From JAEUMY01 sp031394355 (lineage in GTDB: Bacteria; Pseudomonadota; Gammaproteobacteria; Burkholderiales; Usitatibacteraceae), in assembly GCA_031394355.1 (NCBI GenBank), contig JANNSU010000023.1, positions 7,610-71,609 of the forward strand: DNA of 64,000 nucleotides. Reading direction: 5' to 3'. Position numbers and translations under genes: made by a program. Below the pieces are notes generated by a model. That model had not been told where the DNA came from and did not search any database. It worked only from the letters and a program-made list of their open reading frames with translations. Positions 52,184 to 64,000 of the stretch are shown here, piece by piece. How positions within the stretch are numbered: position 1 is the first letter of the stretch; every line of letters begins with the position of its first letter.

Positions 52184-53221
52184 TTACTTCTTCGCTGCAG
52201 CAGCTTTGGCACGGGCCTCGGCCTCGCGCTTGGCTTCCTTCTCGTAGGCGGCGCTGTTGAACTTGTCGCCGCCAGCTTCTGCCACGTCACGCACCACGGC
52301 CCAGTGCTGCTTGTAGTTGATGGGGAAGAAGCGATCGGCATTGTCGAAGGCTTTCTTCATGTCTTCCGGGAAGCGGTAGTCGTAGAAGCACTTCACCAAT
52401 CTGTCGCGCAGCGTCGGCTCCAGATCGTGGGCATGGGCGAACGAGGACGTCGGGAACTTGGTGCTGCGATAGATCACGCGGAAGTCTTCCTCTTTCACCT
52501 GGCCGCGGCGGGCCATGCGCTCATACACATCCGAGGCGACAGCGGCACCGTCATAGTCGCCGGTGTTCACGCCCAATACTGACTGGTCATGCTTGCCGGA
52601 GAAGAGGATGGTGTAGTCCTTGCCCGGTGCCAGACCTTCCTTGGGGAAGAGCGCCAAAGGGGCCATGTGGCCGGAGTTGGATGACGGCGAGGTGTGGGCG
52701 AACTTCTTGCCCTTCAAGTCGGCGAGCTTCTGGTACGGGCTCGACTTCTTCACGATCACGATGAGGTTGTAACCCTGAAAATCCTTCTCATACCCCTTGA
52801 TCGCGAAAGGCACTGCGCCAGCAATGTTCACCGCGAAGGCGGTGGGGCCGGTGGAAAATCCGCCCACGTGCAGGCGGCCAGAGCGCATGGCTTCGATTTC
52901 AGCTGCGTTGGACTGCACCTGGAAGAACACCACTTTCTTGCTCGTGCACTGTGCGAGGTACTCCGTGAAGGGCTTGAAGATGTTCTCGTACACGGCGGGG
53001 TCTTCGACGGGGGTGTAGGTGAACACCAGGGTAGACGGGTTCTTGAGCTTCTTGGCGTCCTTGGGTGTGTCGGCGACCAGGTCGCCGTTTTCATCGCAGT
53101 ACAGGTTGTCCAGGTCGCCGCGGCTCTTGCAGGCGTCCTGGGCGAATGCAGTCGTGGCGAAACAGGTAACCAGAAAGCCGGCAAGAAGGGAAACCCGGAG
53201 CCGGGCTGTCAGGGATTTCAT
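52184..53221 (-). CDS. phnD: Phosphonate-type ABC transporter substrate-binding protein
   Basis: 345 residues with signal peptide ending ATTAFA. PhnD-like domain with VFTYTPVEDPAVYENIFKPF, the GRLHVGGFSTGPTAFAV loop and KFAHTSPSSNSGHMAPLALF, which lines the ligand pocket. The C-terminus is a Lys/Ala/Glu-rich helix. Periplasmic receptor for phosphonate, phosphite or similar. First gene of phnDCEE on the minus strand. Confidence 0.88.
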   Translation of the reverse strand: MKSLTARLRVSLLAGFLVTCFATTAFAQDACKSRGDLDNLYCDENGDLVADTPKDAKKLKNPSTLVFTYTPVEDPAVYENIFKPFTEYLAQCTSKKVVFFQVQSNAAEIEAMRSGRLHVGGFSTGPTAFAVNIAGAVPFAIKGYEKDFQGYNLIVIVKKSSPYQKLADLKGKKFAHTSPSSNSGHMAPLALFPKEGLAPGKDYTILFSGKHDQSVLGVNTGDYDGAAVASDVYERMARRGQVKEEDFRVIYRSTKFPTSSFAHAHDLEPTLRDRLVKCFYDYRFPEDMKKAFDNADRFFPINYKQHWAVVRDVAEAGGDKFNSAAYEKEAKREAEARAKAAAAKK

Positions 53222-53291
53222 CGCATTTCTCCTCAGATTTTGGAAAAGTCAGTCTCGGGGCCGACTTTGAGTGGCGAGTATTACAGTTTCG

Positions 53292-54092
53292 CTACGACTT
53301 TTCCAGTTGCGGTTGCGGCCATGCCCGCTCGGTGAAGCGCAGTCCGCCATCGGTCTGCATGATCAGCAGTGATGAGGAGCGGGTGCCGTACTCATCACCT
53401 TTGATCAACGCCGGGGAGAGTCGACGCTCCCAGTCGAGGCCCACGCCGGTATCGGGCAACGCCTCATCGGGTGCCGCCGCGTCGTCGGCAAGCAGTGCCC
53501 AGAGTGCAGTGTCTTCGGCATTGGCGTCCAGCGCGGCAGCGAGGCGATCCTTGGCGCGCACGACCTTCGGCCAGGGCTCGTCGAGCAGGCCATTGGATAG
53601 ACCGTGCACACCCGGTGCAACCGCATGCGGATCGCTGCCGCGATTGGACAGCCACCAGAGCGCCTCGCGATCACCAACCAGCAGGTTGAAACCGCTGTAG
53701 TCGTGCATGCGCCGGGCCAAAGCTTGCGAATATTCGCGAGGCGTCGCAATGCCTTCAAGAAAGTCTTGCACCAGGCGGCCGCGCGACGGCGCGCCCGGCT
53801 TCACGCTGCTCGGATCGCGGAAATTGGTGAGCGCGGCGAATCGGCCGCTGGCGGTGACGCCCATCCATGTGCCGCCGTCCTTCAGGTCGCGGCCGGCGAG
53901 GATGCCGCTTTCCTCCGACGCATTCGGAGATTGGCGATGGATGTCATCTGTGAATGCATCATCGCAGCGCGCCGGTTCGCTGTTCCACCAATGCAATCTG
54001 GCGGTCGGGCGTTCGCGCCATTCGTCGCGATTGGCAGCGACGATCAGCGGATAGTCGGCGTGATGTTGCCAGGCGAAGACAATGAGACACAT
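53292..54092 (-). CDS. NRDE (TANGO2-like) family protein
   Basis: 266 residues beginning MCLIVFAWQ, with the Cys2 of Ntn-type TANGO2 proteins, and the family's AANRDEWRERPTARLHWW. Also DGGTWMGVTASGRFAALTNFRD and a C-terminal YGTRSSSLLIM motif. Function in bacteria unknown; relatives are linked to haem or lipid handling. The palindrome encodes EYS in REYSQALAR. Complete. Confidence 0.85.
   Translation of the reverse strand: MCLIVFAWQHHADYPLIVAANRDEWRERPTARLHWWNSEPARCDDAFTDDIHRQSPNASEESGILAGRDLKDGGTWMGVTASGRFAALTNFRDPSSVKPGAPSRGRLVQDFLEGIATPREYSQALARRMHDYSGFNLLVGDREALWWLSNRGSDPHAVAPGVHGLSNGLLDEPWPKVVRAKDRLAAALDANAEDTALWALLADDAAAPDEALPDTGVGLDWERRLSPALIKGDEYGTRSSSLLIMQTDGGLRFTERAWPQPQLEKS
53726..53737. 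repeat. GCGAATATTCGC palindrome, copy 20 (in gene)
   Basis: Exact copy in the NRDE gene, read as (R)EYS on the minus strand. Confidence 0.95.
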
Positions 54093-54158
54093 CGGCAGAT
54101 ATTAGCGCCGAGTTTGGCCCCTTGTCAGCGCGATGGCGCAACGGCGCGCAACCAGCCG

Positions 54159-55997
54159 TCAGCGCTGCTCGCCAAAAGGCAGCTGAAAGGTGCCGCTGTC
54201 TTCGGCATTGAATGCCGGCTTGGCCACGACATAGTCGCGGATCCGCATGATGCGTGAATGCTTCAACCGACCCTCGATCTGCTCGTCAATGCTGCTCCCT
54301 GTCTGGCGCAGCGCCGCGTACACGCGGTCGAACGCCTCAACCACGACCGGGTCGAACCAGGTGCCCGACAGGCGCCGGATTTCCGCCATTGCCTCGTCCA
54401 CAGACCAGGCATGTTTGTACGGCCGCTCATGGGTCAGCGCATCGAACACATCGACAACAGCGGTGATGCGGCCGGCCAACGGAATGCCTTCGCGGATGAG
54501 TCCCTGCGGGTAGCCCGTTCCATCCCAGTGCTCATGGTGAGACAGTGCCACTTTCTCTGCCAGGCGGATCTGCGGCGTCTTGCTGCGCGAGAGCAGGCGA
54601 GCGCCCAGCACGGTATGACGCTTCATCACGTCGAATTCCGGTGCTGTCAGTTTTCCGGGTTTGCGCAGAAGATCGTCCGGAATGCCGATCTTGCCGATGT
54701 CGTGCAATCGTGCCGCGATCTCGATGGCGTCGGTCTCGACGGGTGTGAGACCCATCTCGAGCGCGACCAGATTGGCCCACTTGCCGACGCGATAGCAATG
54801 CATGCCGGTCACGTCGTCGCGCAGCTCGGCCGCAATGGCGACCCGCTCCAGCACTTCGACCTGTGAATCAATCATGCGCTTGCGCAGATTGGCAGTCTGC
54901 AGCCGAAAGTCGTTGGTGGCAAGCAGGTTGGCGGCGGTGAGCGAGCTGTCGCGCGCGTCGGCGTCGATGAGCCCCAGCTCGGCGAGACGCTTCCTGGCTT
55001 GGTCGAAGTCCACCCGCTCCGTCAGGCCCGACAACCGCTGCAGATACATCAGCGCCGACTTGGGGTGGCCTTCCTTCTCGTAAATGGTCACCAGCGCGGA
55101 CAACACGTCCTTGGTCACGGCGGAGTCGGTGCTGGCCCGCAACAGCAGATCCTTCAGCGTCTGGATGGCCTGGCGCAGCCGACCTTTTTCATGATCGATG
55201 AGGGCAGCGGCCACGGACACCTTCAGCGCGGCACTTGGGCAGCCCGAGCTCTGCACGACGTCGCGGGCAGCGATCAACTCGTGCTCGGCGGCGCCGAGGC
55301 GGCCGCGCAGCAGGTGCAGCCGCGACAGCAGCACATGGGTCATGCACAGATGCGGCCGATGCGGCGTATCGTCGCGGAGGGATTCCAGCAGCACGCGATT
55401 GCCGAGCTCGATGCCGCGCTCAGCCTGATGCGTGGCGAGGCAGGCCTCGGCCATGTTGTTGAGTGCCGCCATGAGCACGACGGGATTGATGGGCTCGCGG
55501 GCATGCATGGCCAGCACGCGCTCGCCCAGCTTGAGGCCGTCCCAATGGGCGCCGAAGTCGACGAACAGGGCGGAAAGATTGGTGATGACGCGAGCCTGCG
55601 CGTCGCGATCGTTCAGTCTCCGCGCGATCTCTGCAGTCTGGACGAAGGCTTCGAAGGACTGGCCGAAGTCGCCCATGCCCATGAACAGAGAGCCCTTCAC
55701 ATTGTAGAGCTGGCGCTTCAAGTCGCTGTCCGGCAGTTGCGCCGCAACCCGCTCGGCTCGCTCAAGGGCGATGAGCCCGTCGCGCGGCGTCGCCGCGGCG
55801 AAACAGGATCGGGCGATGAGGATCAGCGCGCGTATCAGACTTTCGTGATCCGCCTCCGCAACGTCCCGGCTGAGAAGGGATTCACGCGCTGCAAGGAACA
55901 CGGCGATGTTGGGTGTGACTTTGCTGTGGAGATAGGCGTCCTCCAAAAAATCGAGCACTTCAGGGATGGGCCGTCCGGCCAGAACGCAAGTAGACAT
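54159..55997 (-). CDS. TPR-repeat protein with HD-GYP cyclic-di-GMP phosphodiesterase domain
   Basis: 612 residues. About residues 30-360 are helical TPR-like repeats, followed by an HD-GYP domain (about 390-570) with HCYRVGKW, HDIGKIGIPDD, HHEHWDGTGYP and DVFDALTHERPYK. The metal ligands and GYP motif are intact, so it should hydrolyse c-di-GMP. Cytosolic; the TPR part may bind a partner that controls activity. GAGGAAG lies just before the ATG at 55997. The 324 bp upstream hold no gene. Confidence 0.9.
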   Translation of the reverse strand: MSTCVLAGRPIPEVLDFLEDAYLHSKVTPNIAVFLAARESLLSRDVAEADHESLIRALILIARSCFAAATPRDGLIALERAERVAAQLPDSDLKRQLYNVKGSLFMGMGDFGQSFEAFVQTAEIARRLNDRDAQARVITNLSALFVDFGAHWDGLKLGERVLAMHAREPINPVVLMAALNNMAEACLATHQAERGIELGNRVLLESLRDDTPHRPHLCMTHVLLSRLHLLRGRLGAAEHELIAARDVVQSSGCPSAALKVSVAAALIDHEKGRLRQAIQTLKDLLLRASTDSAVTKDVLSALVTIYEKEGHPKSALMYLQRLSGLTERVDFDQARKRLAELGLIDADARDSSLTAANLLATNDFRLQTANLRKRMIDSQVEVLERVAIAAELRDDVTGMHCYRVGKWANLVALEMGLTPVETDAIEIAARLHDIGKIGIPDDLLRKPGKLTAPEFDVMKRHTVLGARLLSRSKTPQIRLAEKVALSHHEHWDGTGYPQGLIREGIPLAGRITAVVDVFDALTHERPYKHAWSVDEAMAEIRRLSGTWFDPVVVEAFDRVYAALRQTGSSIDEQIEGRLKHSRIMRIRDYVVAKPAFNAEDSGTFQLPFGEQR

Positions 55998-56321
55998 GGC
56001 TTCCTCAGACTTTCAGCGTTGAACGGTATGCAACGCGAGCAGTAACTCTTCCTGCAGGGTTTTCCATCTGGCCAGCCCCTGAATCGTCTGATTAGAACTG
56101 ATTGCACCGACATGGTCGGGCAACCCGCAGCTCATTGGATGTATGTGGGCCGTGATGCAATAACGTGTGACGTCTCAATGCACTAAATTGGTTGTGCGCG
56201 GGGATCAATCCTTACACCCGTTGCCAGGCACCATTCACGCACCATGTGCCCAGCTGTCGACCGTCTACGCGGCATGGCAACCGGTTGGCTATGTAGGGCA
56301 AGGCCTGCGAGATACCCGGCG
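55998..56321. other. Intergenic region, 324 bp
   Basis: Between the kynA stop and the HD-GYP start, presumably holding the HD-GYP promoter. No coding frame, RNA or strong hairpin that I can support. Confidence 0.55.
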
Positions 56322-57179
56322 CTACAACTGCGTGCGCACATCCCACAGCTCCGGGAAGAGCCGTACATCCAGCATGCCCTTGAGATAATCGACCCCGGAC
56401 GTGCCGCCCGTGCCGCGCTTGAAGCCGATGACGCGTTGTACCGTGGTCATGTGACGGAAGCGCCATTGCCGAAACGCGTCCTCCAGATCGACCAGCTTTT
56501 CGGCCAACTCGTAGAGATCCCAGTGACGCGCTGGATCGCCATAGACCATGAGCCAGCTGTCCGAAACCGACGCATCCGATGCGTAAGGGAGCGTCCAGTC
56601 GCGCACGGTGACGCTGTCCGCAACGGGCAGGCCGCGCCGGGACAACAGGCGCAGTGACTCGTCGTACAGCGACGGCGAATCCAGCATCGCCTTGACCTCG
56701 GCATGTACCGGCCCACGATGCGCGAACGGGGCCAACAGGGACGCATTCTTGTTGCCCAGCATGAACTCGATCATCCGGTACTGATGCGACTGGAACCCGG
56801 AGGACTTGCCCAGGCTTTCACGGAAAGCCGAATATTCGCTGGGCGTCAGGGTCGAGAGGATGTCCCAGGCCTGGATCAGGTTGTCCATGATGCGGGCCAC
56901 TCTCGCCATCATCTTGAAGGCAGGCTGCAGGTCATCCGCGATGATGCGGCCGCGTGCCGCAGTAAGCTCATGCAACATCAGCTTCATCCACAGCTCCGTC
57001 GTCTGGTGCTGGATGATGAAGAGCAGCTCATTGTGGTCGCTGGACTGCGGCGTCTGCGCGGACAGAAGATGGTCAAGCCCGAGGTAATCCCCGTAGCTCA
57101 TGTCGTTGCTGAAATCGGCGAACGCCCCGTCGGGCATGGTCGCGCCGTGGCCAAACGGGCAATCAGTCTTTGTGGTCAT
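56322..57179 (-). CDS. kynA: Tryptophan 2,3-dioxygenase
   Basis: 285 residues: haem enzyme opening the indole ring of L-tryptophan to N-formylkynurenine, first step of the kynurenine pathway. Motifs: SYGDYLGLDHLLSAQTP, HNELLFIIQHQTTELWMKLM with the distal His, SSGFQSHQYRMIE, and RHMTTVQRVIGFKRGTGGTSG with the proximal haem His. Start at 57179 with GGAGG 5 bases upstream; ATG at 57191 overlaps this RBS. The near-palindrome at 56828 encodes EYS in PSEYSAF. kynB and kynU are not adjacent. Confidence 0.95.
   Translation of the reverse strand: MTTKTDCPFGHGATMPDGAFADFSNDMSYGDYLGLDHLLSAQTPQSSDHNELLFIIQHQTTELWMKLMLHELTAARGRIIADDLQPAFKMMARVARIMDNLIQAWDILSTLTPSEYSAFRESLGKSSGFQSHQYRMIEFMLGNKNASLLAPFAHRGPVHAEVKAMLDSPSLYDESLRLLSRRGLPVADSVTVRDWTLPYASDASVSDSWLMVYGDPARHWDLYELAEKLVDLEDAFRQWRFRHMTTVQRVIGFKRGTGGTSGVDYLKGMLDVRLFPELWDVRTQL
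56828..56839. repeat. Near-copy of the palindrome (CCGAATATTCGC, in kynA)
   Basis: One mismatch; encodes E-Y-S in the conserved PSEYSAF of kynA. Confidence 0.6.
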
Positions 57180-57280
57180 GATGTCCTCCAAGGCGGGCAG
57201 TGTAGCGCGTGCGGCGGGCGCCGCGTGCGGTCTGCGCGCGCTACTGCGCGCACTGACAGCGCAGCAGGTAGCATCACGCC

Positions 57281-58459
57281 ATGGACAGATTCGATGTGAT
57301 CATCATCGGCGGCGGTTGCATGGGCGTGTGCACCGCCCATTTCCTCAAGACGCTGGATGCGAATATTCGCACTGCAGTCGTTGAGCCTGATCCCACGTAC
57401 GAATTCGCCTCGACGCTGAAGGCCTCCGGCGGCGCACGGCGACTTTTCTCATGCCCCGAGAACATCGCCATGTCCAACTTCGGCATCGATTTCATGGAGC
57501 ATTTTGCGGAGCACGTCACGGTAGACGCCGGGCCGGCAGATATGCCACCCGATCTGCAATGGCGCGCCAACGGCTATCTCTTCATCGTGCCGCCGTCTGG
57601 CGTGAACGTCATCGAGGACAACGCCGTGCTGCAACGCGCGCAGGGCGTGGAAGTCGAGCTGCTGGATCAAGCTGCGCTCAAGCGACGCTATCCGTCCATG
57701 CAAGTGAAGGACCTTGGCGGCGCCGCACTGTCGCCGCGCGATGGCTGGTGCGACCCCAACAGTTTCCTGCAAGGCGTGAAAAAGAAGGCACGGTCTGCGG
57801 GCGTTGAATTCATCACGGATCGTGTGGTCGGCATGGTGCACGACCATGCTGCTGTACGATCCGTGCGTTTGCAAAGCGGGCGTGCGCTTCACGCCGACCA
57901 TGTCGTCAATGCCGCTGGGGCGTGGGCTGCGGGGATTGGCGCGATGGCTGGCATGTCGCTCCCCATCACGCCGCTGCCCCGGGACGAGTACTACTTCACC
58001 TGCGAAAGCGCCGTCGAGCCGCTGCCGTTCGTGAAGGATCTCTCCCGACTCGCGTTCCGACCGGAGGGGTTGGGCTACTCGGGCGGACTGGTAGACGGCA
58101 ACCGCGCACGTGGCTTCACCTTCGATGTGGACCATGACTACTTTGACAAGGTGATGTGGCCCGCACTCGCGCATCGCTTTCCCGCCATGGAGGCGGTGAA
58201 ACTGCAGAGCGCCTGGTGCGGGTTGTATGAACAGTGCGAGCTGGATGGCAATCCCATCATCGGCCGGTGGGATGCAGGTCTCGCCAATTTCCATGTGCTC
58301 GCGGGCTTCTCCGGCCACGGCCTCATGCATGCGCCGGCAGCAGGGCGTGCCATCGCCGAGCTCATCGTCAAGGGCGAATATTCGCAGATCGATCTCACGC
58401 GACTGGGCTATGCGAGAGTGATCGCCAACGCGCCTTATGCTGAGCGGGGGATACTTTGA
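57281..58459 (+). CDS. FAD-dependent oxidoreductase of the DAO family
   Basis: 392 residues. FAD Rossmann motif VIIIGGGCMGVCTAHFL near residue 7, a HVVNAAGAWAAGIG motif near 210, and the C-terminal GLYEQCELDGNPIIGRW and HVLAGFSGHGLMHAPAAG complete a D-amino-acid/sarcosine/dehydrogenase-type flavoprotein. Likely oxidises an amine or N-methyl amino acid; substrate unknown. Upstream of the oxoprolinase. Two palindromes encode ANIR (DANIRTAV) and EYS (GEYSQIDL). Confidence 0.85.
   Translation: MDRFDVIIIGGGCMGVCTAHFLKTLDANIRTAVVEPDPTYEFASTLKASGGARRLFSCPENIAMSNFGIDFMEHFAEHVTVDAGPADMPPDLQWRANGYLFIVPPSGVNVIEDNAVLQRAQGVEVELLDQAALKRRYPSMQVKDLGGAALSPRDGWCDPNSFLQGVKKKARSAGVEFITDRVVGMVHDHAAVRSVRLQSGRALHADHVVNAAGAWAAGIGAMAGMSLPITPLPRDEYYFTCESAVEPLPFVKDLSRLAFRPEGLGYSGGLVDGNRARGFTFDVDHDYFDKVMWPALAHRFPAMEAVKLQSAWCGLYEQCELDGNPIIGRWDAGLANFHVLAGFSGHGLMHAPAAGRAIAELIVKGEYSQIDLTRLGYARVIANAPYAERGIL
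57359..57370. repeat. GCGAATATTCGC palindrome, copy 21 (in gene)
   Basis: Exact copy in the DAO gene, read A-N-I-R. Confidence 0.95.
58374..58385. repeat. GCGAATATTCGC palindrome, copy 22 (in gene)
   Basis: Exact copy near the 3' end of the DAO gene, read as (G)EYS. Confidence 0.95.
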
Positions 58460-58476
58460 ATCTTTGCCAAAGCGAC

Positions 58477-58624
58477 ACGCAAACACAGATGAACACGGAT
58501 GAACACAGATGTGTTCCGGGTTCTGCCTTGTCGGTGAAATGCATGACCACGTCATGCGGCTATATCGACCCTCACAGCGGGATGCCAGAAATCCGTGTTC
58601 ATCCGTGTTCATCTGTGTTTGCGT
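58477..58624. repeat. Repeat element with ~34-bp inverted arms
   Basis: Arms 58477-58510 and 58591-58624, one mismatch, built on GATGAACACGGATGAACACA, the A-rich version of the unit at 26505. Spacer 80 bp. Sits between the DAO gene and the oxoprolinase ATG. Confidence 0.85.
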
Positions 58625-58640
58625 TGGACGTGGTCTTGCC

Positions 58641-62351
<3,711 letters not shown>

Positions 62352-62417
62352 GAGTCATGCCATATCGATCTTCCAACCTTGGATGTTGTCTTGTGACAAC
62401 GGGCGTACAAAAAGTAC

Positions 62418-62445
62418 TTGCCGCCATGCCGGTTGCGTATAAAAT
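62418..62445 (+). promoter_or_regulatory. Possible sigma-70 promoter of dusB-fis
   Basis: TTGCCG and TAAAAT are spaced by 16 bases, about 90 bp before the dusB ATG. The AT-rich -10 stands out in this GC-rich region. Confidence 0.45.
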
Positions 62446-62535
62446 AGGCGCCCTTTCGACGAATTCCGCCCGCCTCCTGAACGCAACTCAGGTCGGGCGT
62501 TTATTTTTTACTCGCCACCCGTTCACGCCAAGCTC

Positions 62536-63567
62536 ATGCGCATCGGCAACATCCAGCTCAAGAACAACCTGATCGTCGCCCCCATGGCGGGTGTGACCGA
62601 TCGGCCGTTCCGTCAGCTCTGCAAGCTGATGGGGGCCGGCATGGCGGTGTCGGAAATGGTGGCGTCGAACTCGTTGCTGTGGGGGTCGGAGAAAACCATC
62701 CGCCGTGGCAATCATGAAGGCGAAGTCGAGCCCAAGGTGATCCAGATCGCCGGTTCTGATCCGGCCATGCTGGCCGAGGCCGCCAAGTACAACGTGGACA
62801 ACGGTGCCCAGATCATCGACATCAACATGGGCTGCCCGGCCAAGAAGATCTGCAATGTGTATGCCGGTTCGGCGCTCATGCAGGATGAACCGCTGATCGG
62901 CCGCATCCTGAAAGCGGTGGTCGGTGCAGTCGACGTGCCGGTGACGCTCAAGTTTCGCACGGGCTGGAATCTGCAGAACCGCAATGCGCTCAACGTCGCG
63001 CGCATTGCGGAAGAGAATGGCATCCAGTCCATCGCCATCCATGGCCGCACCCGCGCCTGCATGTACACCGGTGATGCGGAGTACGACACCATCAAGGCAG
63101 TAAAGCAGGCGGTAAGCATCCCGGTTGTGGCCAACGGCGACATCACCACGCCGGAGAAGGCGAAATTCGTGCTGGCCTACACGGGCGCGGATGCCATCAT
63201 GATTGGCCGCGCGGCGCAGGGTCGGCCCTGGATATTCCGTGAAATTCAGCACTATCTGGATACCGGCGAGAAACTCGCGCCCCCGGAAGTTGCGGAAATT
63301 CACAGCGTGCTGATGGGGCATCTGGAAGACTTGTACTCGTTTTACGGGATCGAGCGGGGTGTGCGCATGGCTCGCAAGCACATCTCCTGGTACACCAAGG
63401 GGCTGGTGGGTTCGGCAGCATTCCGTGCGCACATGAATACATTGGACAACGTGCAGGCCCAGCAGGAGACAGTGCATCGTTTCTTCGGGGAGCTGGGTGT
63501 GCGTTCCGCGCGGTTGCAGTACGAAACAATTCAACAAATTCAAGAAGAACTGGCGCTGGCGGCATAG
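62536..63567 (+). CDS. dusB: tRNA-dihydrouridine synthase B
   Basis: 343-residue FMN enzyme reducing uridine to dihydrouridine in tRNA. APMAGVTDRPFRQLCK near residue 15, the catalytic Cys in INMGCPAKKI near residue 103, VTLKFRTGW, HGRTRACMYTG, VVANGDITTP and IGRAAQGRPWIF phosphate site are intact. First gene of the conserved dusB-fis pair; gap to fis is 29 bp. Confidence 0.95.
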   Translation: MRIGNIQLKNNLIVAPMAGVTDRPFRQLCKLMGAGMAVSEMVASNSLLWGSEKTIRRGNHEGEVEPKVIQIAGSDPAMLAEAAKYNVDNGAQIIDINMGCPAKKICNVYAGSALMQDEPLIGRILKAVVGAVDVPVTLKFRTGWNLQNRNALNVARIAEENGIQSIAIHGRTRACMYTGDAEYDTIKAVKQAVSIPVVANGDITTPEKAKFVLAYTGADAIMIGRAAQGRPWIFREIQHYLDTGEKLAPPEVAEIHSVLMGHLEDLYSFYGIERGVRMARKHISWYTKGLVGSAAFRAHMNTLDNVQAQQETVHRFFGELGVRSARLQYETIQQIQEELALAA

Positions 63568-63596
63568 AACCGTCAGCTGAAAGCAGGGAAAAAAGA

Positions 63597-63860
63597 ATGG
63601 TGAAACGTGTCGAGGCGGCGCAGTCCGTCCGTGAAAGTGAATTGTCTTCCTGCGTGCGCAGGGTGATGAAGCAGTACTTCCACGACCTGGATGGCGAATC
63701 CCCCAGCAACGTGTATGACATGGTGCTCATGAACATCGAGAAGCCCATGATCGAGGTGGTGCTGGTCCACTGCGGCGGCAACCAGACCAAGGCGGCCGAG
63801 CTGCTGGGGCTCAACCGCAATACCCTGCGGAAGAAGATGCAGATTTTGCGTATTGAATGA
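63597..63860 (+). CDS. fis: Fis family nucleoid-associated protein
   Basis: 87 residues with the C-terminal Fis helix-turn-helix QTKAAELLGLNRNTLRKKMQIL. DNA-bending regulator of rRNA promoters, supercoiling and recombination. Its position right after dusB matches the enterobacterial and betaproteobacterial order. AGGGA lies 8 bases upstream of the ATG. Length close to the 98-residue E. coli protein. Confidence 0.93.
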   Translation: MVKRVEAAQSVRESELSSCVRRVMKQYFHDLDGESPSNVYDMVLMNIEKPMIEVVLVHCGGNQTKAAELLGLNRNTLRKKMQILRIE

Positions 63861-63867
63861 ACACATT

Positions 63868-63914
63868 CCCTCTCCCCTTGTGGGAGAGGGTGGCCGAAAG
63901 GCCGGGAGAGGGGG
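63868..63914. repeat. CCCTCTCCC/GGGAGAGGG hairpin repeat after fis
   Basis: Perfect nine-base stem (63868-63876 with 63882-63890), a GGCC hairpin and another GGGAGAGGG. Typical intergenic repeat; may also terminate dusB-fis. Confidence 0.7.
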
Positions 63915-63927
63915 ATACGGGGCGGGC

Positions 63928-64000
63928 GCCCCCCCCCCCCCCCACACACACAAAAGAGAGGGGGCGAGCAAAAAAAAAAAAATAAAAAAAAAACCCCCAC
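63928..64000. other. Low-complexity, probably erroneous contig end
   Basis: Runs of C, CA, A and again C with no resemblance to the rest of the chromosome. Best read as sequencing or assembly noise. Confidence 0.75.

Overview
The window is dense, GC-rich bacterial chromosome, and the gene content points to a betaproteobacterium, probably of the Burkholderiales. Supporting features are a dusB-fis pair, a PilU-type pilus retraction ATPase, a napF/napDAGHBC periplasmic nitrate reductase cluster, a Phn-type ABC transporter, tryptophan 2,3-dioxygenase and many secreted proteins with Sec, Tat or lipoprotein signals. I cannot name the genus. There are no rRNA or tRNA genes, CRISPR arrays, phage genes or transposases that I can see. 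The last ~85 bases are homopolymer-rich and look like a low-quality contig end.

Layout. 1-24 kb: cupin fragment, MFS exporter, DUF1622 and DUF302 proteins, a deleted mercuric-reductase-like flavoprotein pseudogene, patatin phospholipase, S41-like protein, RIO kinase, DUF4189 protein, two paralogous TonB-C-terminal-like proteins, secreted EEP-family hydrolase, thymidine kinase, CYTH-CHAD triphosphatase, GIDE-like membrane protein, M28 peptidase, membrane adenylate cyclase, two alpha/beta hydrolases and a DUF5694-like protein. 24-34.4 kb: VCBS-type secreted protein, pilU behind a sigma-54-type promoter, a lipoprotein, then napDAGHBC on the minus strand with napF divergent and an FNR-type box between them. 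34.4-49.4 kb: serine beta-lactamase-like hydrolase, PhoD phosphatase, double cyclic-nucleotide-binding protein, glutathione transferase, sodium/solute symporter, a Pat-type acetyltransferase next to a histone-deacetylase-family enzyme, a proline-rich TonB-like protein, an AIM24/TIGR00266 protein, and a ribbon-helix-helix-like gene overlapping sua5. 49.4-64 kb: phnDCEE, NRDE/TANGO2 protein, TPR/HD-GYP protein, kynA, a DAO-type oxidase, a fused 5-oxoprolinase/hydantoinase, dusB and fis.

The most striking signal is not a gene. The 12-bp palindrome GCGAATATTCGC occurs 24 times exactly, where about 0.004 copies would be expected with equal base frequencies. At least six near-copies are also present. 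Thirteen exact copies lie between genes and eleven inside genes, where they appear as the peptides RIFA, ANIR or EYS in unrelated proteins. This resembles the HIP1 highly iterated palindrome of cyanobacteria but has a different sequence. It is missing as an exact copy from 24.0 to 35.8 kb, over the pilU and nap region. Other dispersed repeats are two elements with ~33-bp inverted arms, a ~100-bp repeat pair carrying a half-palindrome, two ~82-bp REP-like hairpins, and a palindromic element inserted in frame in the oxoprolinase gene.
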